This document shows, one piece after another, positions 59,609 to 64,000 of a DNA stretch of 64,000 nucleotides (positions are counted from its first letter, which is position 1; every line of letters starts with the position of its first letter). The notes under the pieces are model-generated. The model was given only the letters and a program-made list of their open reading frames with translations. It was not told where the DNA came from and did no database searches. The DNA comes from Cymbidium sinense (Eukaryota; Streptophyta; Magnoliopsida; Asparagales; Orchidaceae): contig JAKCPB010000346.1 of assembly GCA_021442155.1 (NCBI GenBank), forward strand, positions 1 to 64,000. Direction: 5' to 3'. Position numbers and translations under genes: made by a program.

Positions 59609-60000
59609 AGGTTTAGGGTTAGTTTTTATTTAGTTTAGGTTTAGTGTTTATGGTTTGGGGTTTAGGGTTTCGATTGTAGGTTTTAGCGTTTAGGGTTTAG
59701 GGTTTAGGGTTTAGGTTTTAGGGTTTTAGGATTTAGGGTTTAGGGTTCAGGGTTTAGGGTTTAAAGTTTAGAGTTTAGGGTTTAGGGTTAGTTTAGTGTT
59801 TAGGGTTTAGGGCTTGTTAGGTTTTAGAGTTTAGTGTTTTATGTTTAGGTTTGTAGGTTTACGGTTTAGGGTATTGGGGTTTAGGGTTTAGGAGTTTAGG
59901 GTTTAGGGTTTAGGGTTTAGGGTTATAGTGTTTAGGGTTGTAGATTTAAGGTTGTAGGTTTTGGGTTTAGGGTTAGTTTTAGGTTAGGTTTATTTTTTTA
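59609..60000 (+). repeat. Degenerate TTTAGGG block after G8
   Basis: About 390 bp with runs of three to four perfect heptamers (for example 59888-59920) among variants with TTGTAGG. Confidence 0.85.
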
Positions 60001-61440
60001 AATTTAAGTAGGTAATTTAGATTTATTTAGTTATTTAGTTTATTTTATTTATTTGAGTTTCTTTATTTTTAATTTTATTAGGTTAATTTTTTATTTTATT
60101 TAGTTTAGTTTATTTATTTTAAGTTTATTTATTTTAGTTTAGGTTTTTTATTTTAGTTTCTTTTTTAGGTTTAGGTTTATTTTTTAGTTTAGTTTTATTT
60201 TTATTTTATTTTTCATGTTTAGGGTTTAGGTTTTTATTTTATTTTTTAGGTTTAGGTTTTAGGTTTTTATTTTAGGTTTATTTTTAGGTTTTATTTTTTA
60301 GTTTAGGTTTAAGTTTATTTTTAGTTTATTTTATTTTATTTAGTTTAGGTTTAGGTTTAGGTTTAGGTTTAGGTTTATTTATTTTTTGTTTGGTTTAGTT
60401 TTGTTTAGTTTAAGTTAATTTTATTTTATTTATTTTATTTTTATTTTATATTTTTAGTTTAGGTTTAGGTTTTTATTTTGTTTTTTAGGTTTAGTTTTAG
60501 GTTTTTATTTTAGGTATATTTTTAGGTTTTATTTTTTAGTTTAGGTTTAAGTTTATTTTTAGTTTATTTTATTTTATTTAGTTTAGGTTATTTATGATTA
60601 GGTTTATTTATTTTAGTTTAGTTTGGTTTTGTTTAGGTTTAGGTTAAGTTTATTTTTGTTTATTTTATTTTTATATTAGGTTTACATTTTTTTTTAAGTT
60701 TAAGGTATAGGTTTTATTTTTTATTTTTTTTAGGTTTTATTTTTAGGTTCATTTTTTAGGTTTAGGTTTTTATTTAGTTTTTATTTTAGGATTATTTTAT
60801 TTTTATTTTACGTTAGGTTTTAATTTTATTTAGGTTTTTTATTCTTTAGTGTATTTTATTTTTTTTAATTTAGTTTAGGTTTTTATTTATTTTATTATAG
60901 TTTATTATTATTTTATTTTATTTTTAGGTTTATGTTTAGGTTTTTATTTTATTTTATTTTATTTTACTTCATTTTATAAGTTTTTTTTTTATTATTAGGT
61001 TTTATTTAGTTTATATTTATTTAGATTTTTAGGTTTTAGATTTTATTCCTTTAGGTTTAGGTCTCTTATCAGATTGCCTTTATTTTATCTGTTGGCTTCA
61101 GTTTTTTTAAGTTTCCTTATATTTATTTGTGCCTTTTTAGTTTAAGTTTAGTTTTATTTAGTTTTTTATTTCTTTATTTAGTTTGTTTTTAGTTATATTA
61201 TTTTGTAGGTTTTTTATTTAGCTTTTATTTTGTGATTTTAAGATTTTTTTCTTTAGTTTTATTTTACCTTTTTTATTTTGTGAGGCCTACCTTATATTTC
61301 CTTAGTTATCTTATCTTTATCTTAGGTAGTTTATCTTCATGAGGTTTTAATCTTTTTTATTTTATATTTTATTATCTAAAGTTTATTTATTTTATTTTTT
61401 TAGGCATTTAGTGCCTTCCTTATCTAGGGAGTATCTTATT
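60001..61440 (+). repeat. Module linker, A+T block, and C-containing transition
   Basis: Linker variant at 60001-60020, A+T block with a near-repeat of itself (TTTTTATTTTAGGTTTATTTT text at about 60260 and again at about 60500), ACGTTAGGTTTTAATTTTA near 60810. From about 61030 the text gradually gains C (CTTATCTT, CCTTCCTTATCTAGGG) toward the G+C-rich patch. No genes. Confidence 0.7.
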
Positions 61441-62000
61441 TACATCTTATTTTATGGAGCTCTAGGGCTTTCAAGGGCCTAGGCTCAGGTCTTTAGGCTA
61501 GTCTTGTGGCTATGCCTTAGTGGCCTGGTTTTCCTCTTATCTAGGTTATAGTGTTGGGGCCAGCCTAGGCTCATCCAGGCCTTACCCAGTGAGTTCAGCC
61601 TATCAGTTTGGGGCCTAGGGCTCTGGCTCTTACTCAGCAGCTCAGGGCATCAGGTTTCTGGCCGTCATGGCCCATCTTATCCAGAGCCCAGGGCCTAGGA
61701 GGTGGCCCAGGTCCTAGACTCAGGCTCAAAGATTCTGGAGCCCAGCAAGTGGCTAATTAGCCTTATTATCAGGTTTTGAGTGGCCTGGAGCCTATATCTG
61801 TCCATCTTAGGAGGATCCAAGGCTCATTAATCACCATCAAACCCAGCCCAGGCCTGAATTTAGTGTAGCTCAGAGTCATGCCCACCTGTCATCACTTCCA
61901 GTGGCTGCCTGTCACTTATTATATCTCAGGAGCCATCCCATCTCATTCCTAGGGCCTAGGCCTAGGCTCAGGGCCTTTCCTAGGTTTATCTGTGGCCTAG
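61440..62000 (+). repeat. G+C-rich CAGG/CCTAGG patch (third and largest)
   Basis: About 560 bp rich in GGCCTAGG, CTCAGG, CCCAGG and CATCTTAGG words. CG dinucleotides are almost absent (I see one, in 'ggccgtcatgg'), although G+C is clearly above the surroundings. Both edges are gradual. No stop-poor frame with recognisable protein. It resembles the patches at 11.6 and 12.5 kb. Confidence 0.6.
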
Positions 62001-63002
62001 CAGGCCAGATCTTTTTATCCTTTTATGTTTAGCCTATTTCTTTATATTTATTTCTTTATTTAAACATTTTATATTTCCTTTATCTTTTCTAGTTTAGGTT
62101 TTCATTTATTTGCTGGTTATTAGTTTATATCTTATAGTTTATTTATTGCCTAGGGTTTATTTTTATCTTTTAGGTTTTCTTTTAGTTTTTTTTAGGTTAT
62201 GTTTTTAGCTTTATTTACTTCATTCTTTTTTAGTTTATTTCTTTAGGCTTGATCTTTATATATTTTAGCCTAGTTTCTTTTATTTTATAATCAACAGTTT
62301 ATTTTATTTTATTTTTTTATTTAGTTTTTTATTTTATTTTTTTTAGGTTCATATTTTATTTATTTAGTATTTTATCTTAGTTTATTTTTATTTAGCTTAT
62401 TTACTTATTTTATTTTTTTATTTTATTTAGTTATTTTATTTTATTTTAGGCTTAGTTTTTTTTTGTTTTATTTGGGTTATTTTTATTTTATCTGGTTTTA
62501 GGTTTTTTTATTTAGGTTTATTTTAGGTTTATTTTATTTAGGTTTATTTATTCTTTAGGTTTCATTTAGTTTATTTTACCCAGTAGGTTATTATTTAGTA
62601 GGTTTTGTATCAGTTTTTCTTTATTTTATTTTACATTTATTTTATTTATTTTTTTAGCTATTTTTTATATTTTATTTAGTTTTTTATTATTTTAGGTTTT
62701 ATTTTTTTATAGATTTTATTTTTATTTAAGTTTAGGAATTTTTTTATTTTATAGGTATTTTTAGGTTTTATTTTATTTATTATTTTATTTTATCTTGGTT
62801 TTATTTTTTTATTTTATTTATTTTAGGTTTAGGTTTTAGATTTTTTAGGGTTTCTATGTTTGGTTTGTGTAGGTATGGCTCAGGCATTAGGGCCTAGGGT
62901 TAGGCCTAGGCTCAGGGTTTTGGTTTATAGTGGTTTATTAGTGGTAAGATTAGGTCTATAAATCCTTTTTTTAGGATTTGGTTTTTTTTTTTGTTATTTT
63001 TT
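62000..63002 (+). repeat. C-containing A+T block and short TTTAGGG/CCTAGG block before G9
   Basis: TTTATTTTA-type text with more C than elsewhere, then at 62865-62925 a small G+C-rich patch (GGCTCAGGCATTAGGGCC), a TTTATAGTGG stretch and a T run leading to G9. Confidence 0.7.
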
Positions 63003-63290
63003 AATAAAAACAAATTTGATTCAAGATTTCTTGTCTTCCATTTCATGAATCAAGAAACACACCAAGTTTTCTAAGACATAAGTGATGACATAGATAAAAA
63101 AATGAGCACACATAAAAAAAATAAAAAACTTTAGATAACTAAAATCGTCTCTACTATAAAGACAGCCCATAAGTAGCTTGATTGGTTTTTAGTTTGGTCC
63201 CCATCATAACCACCTAGGCTTCTCATGTAGCTTGATCCACCATCAAATCCTCTATCTCTCCGTCTACCACCACCAGGGCTGTAACCTCTG
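63003..63290 (-). pseudogene. GRP 3'-end fragment G9, truncated in the Gly-rich part
   Basis: Antisense 3' UTR ('aagatttcttgtcttcca', 'aagtgatgacatagat', 'gataactaaaatcgtctc') plus the last codons of the coding region. On the minus strand it holds GRGYSPGGGGRRR-like text, and it is cut at 'ctgtaacctctg', where the others continue. The right side joins directly to TTTATTTTTAG. Poly-T lies before it (62982-62993). Confidence 0.8.
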
Positions 63291-64000
63291 ATTTATTTTT
63301 AGTTTATTTTATTTTATTTAGTTTAGGATTTAGGTTTAGTTTATTTTAGGTTTAGGTCTAGGTTTTATTTATTTTAGTTTTGGTTTAGGTTTATTTTGTT
63401 TTGTTTATTTTAGGATTTTTTTAGTTATGGTATAGTTTTATTTTCTTTATTTTCATTTTGAATTATTTTTATTTAGTTTTTATTTTATTTCATTAATTTT
63501 ATTTTATTTTACATTTAGTTTTATTTTTTCAATTTTATTTTTTTATTTTATTTTTTAGTTTAGTTTAGGTTTTATTTATTTTAATTTAGTTTAGTTTTTT
63601 TTTTATTTAAATTTATTTTGTTATTAGGTTTAGGTTTAGATTTAGTTTAGGTTTTATTTTATTTTATTTTATTTATTCTTTGGTTTAGGTCTTTTAGGTT
63701 TAGGTATCATTTTTAGGGTAGTAAGGTTTAGTCAGAGGTTTTTTAGTTTAGGCTAAGCCTAGGATGGTTTAGGGTTAGGGTGGCTAGAGTAGGGTAGATA
63801 GAAGGTTTAGGGTTAAGGGTTTAGGTTTAGATTTAGGGTTTTTTTATTTTATTTTACATTTTTTTAAAAAAAATTAAGTAAACCCATGGGTTTAGGTTTA
63901 TTTAGTTTATTTTTTTATTTTTTATTTTATTTATTTTTAGTTTAGGGTTTTGGTTTTATTAGGTTTATCTTTAGGTTTTATTTTTAGTTTAGGGTTATTT
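63291..64000 (+). repeat. Telomere-like module(s) to the window end
   Basis: A+T block, TTTAGGG-like block at 63720-63842 with many G-rich variants, linker AATTAAGTAAACCCATGGG at 63872-63890, and the start of another A+T block that leaves the window. Confidence 0.8.

Noticed and set aside
10201..64000. A functional chromosome end (true telomere)
   Set aside because: The heptamers are too degenerate: the longest perfect run I found is six units (37869-37910), and non-telomeric islands and retroelements are interspersed to the right edge. This is interstitial or subtelomeric satellite DNA.
10201..64000. A CRISPR array or prokaryotic element, because of the regular repeats
   Set aside because: Repeats are 6-7 bp or about 1 kb, without spacers; retroelements and GRP fragments show plant nuclear DNA.
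1..64000. tRNA, rRNA, snRNA or miRNA genes
   Set aside because: I looked for typical tRNA arms (GGTTCRA box), rRNA-like conserved stretches and snRNA ends and saw none I could support.

Overview
This window is plant nuclear DNA from a repeat-only, heterochromatin-like region, and I see no intact gene in it. The plant signs are degenerate plant-type telomere heptamers (TTTAGGG) over much of its length, Ty3/gypsy pol remnants that look Tat/Ogre-like, the 3' part of a plant LINE, and nine broken copies of the 3' end of a plant glycine-rich RNA-binding protein (GRP) gene. I cannot name the species or say monocot or dicot. All counts and boundaries were read by eye, without alignment software.

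Layout. 1-10200: decayed Ty3/gypsy element (GGTCAA/TTGACC-rich 5' region, retropepsin end, RT, RNase H, integrase, then a long non-coding 3' region with two tandem-repeat systems). 10200-38930: telomere-like DNA with GRP fragments G1-G4, two G+C-rich patches (11.6 and 12.5 kb), an unrecognised island (13.5-14.25 kb), a TTATTAG-type block (14.8-16.6 kb), about 12.8 kb dominated by the hexamer TTTAGG (18.7-31.5 kb), and a 5'-truncated LINE with a perfect 18-bp target-site duplication (33.05-34.27 kb). 38930-44905: non-telomeric island, mostly unrecognised, whose right end resembles the start of the window. 44905-50590: telomere-like DNA with G5 and G6. 50592-57290: a second copy of the gypsy pol and 3' region, cut off inside the RT domain. 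57290-64000: telomere-like DNA with G7-G9 and a third G+C-rich patch (61.4-62.0 kb).

Organisation. The telomere-like DNA is not random decay. Outside the hexamer field it is largely built of a repeating module of about 0.8-1.4 kb, always in one orientation: a linker close to AATTAAGTAAACTAGTAGG, an A+T-rich block of TTTAGG/TTTATTTTA text ending near TTTTTAGCTTTTTAGGG, then 100-400 bp of degenerate TTTAGGG, sometimes carrying a GRP 3' fragment. All nine GRP fragments are antisense to the G-rich strand. The full-length ones stop at the same codon and several continue into the same flank, which argues for one captured mRNA-derived fragment spread by amplification of the array. No gene here is expected to make a working protein; any function would be structural or through non-coding transcripts.
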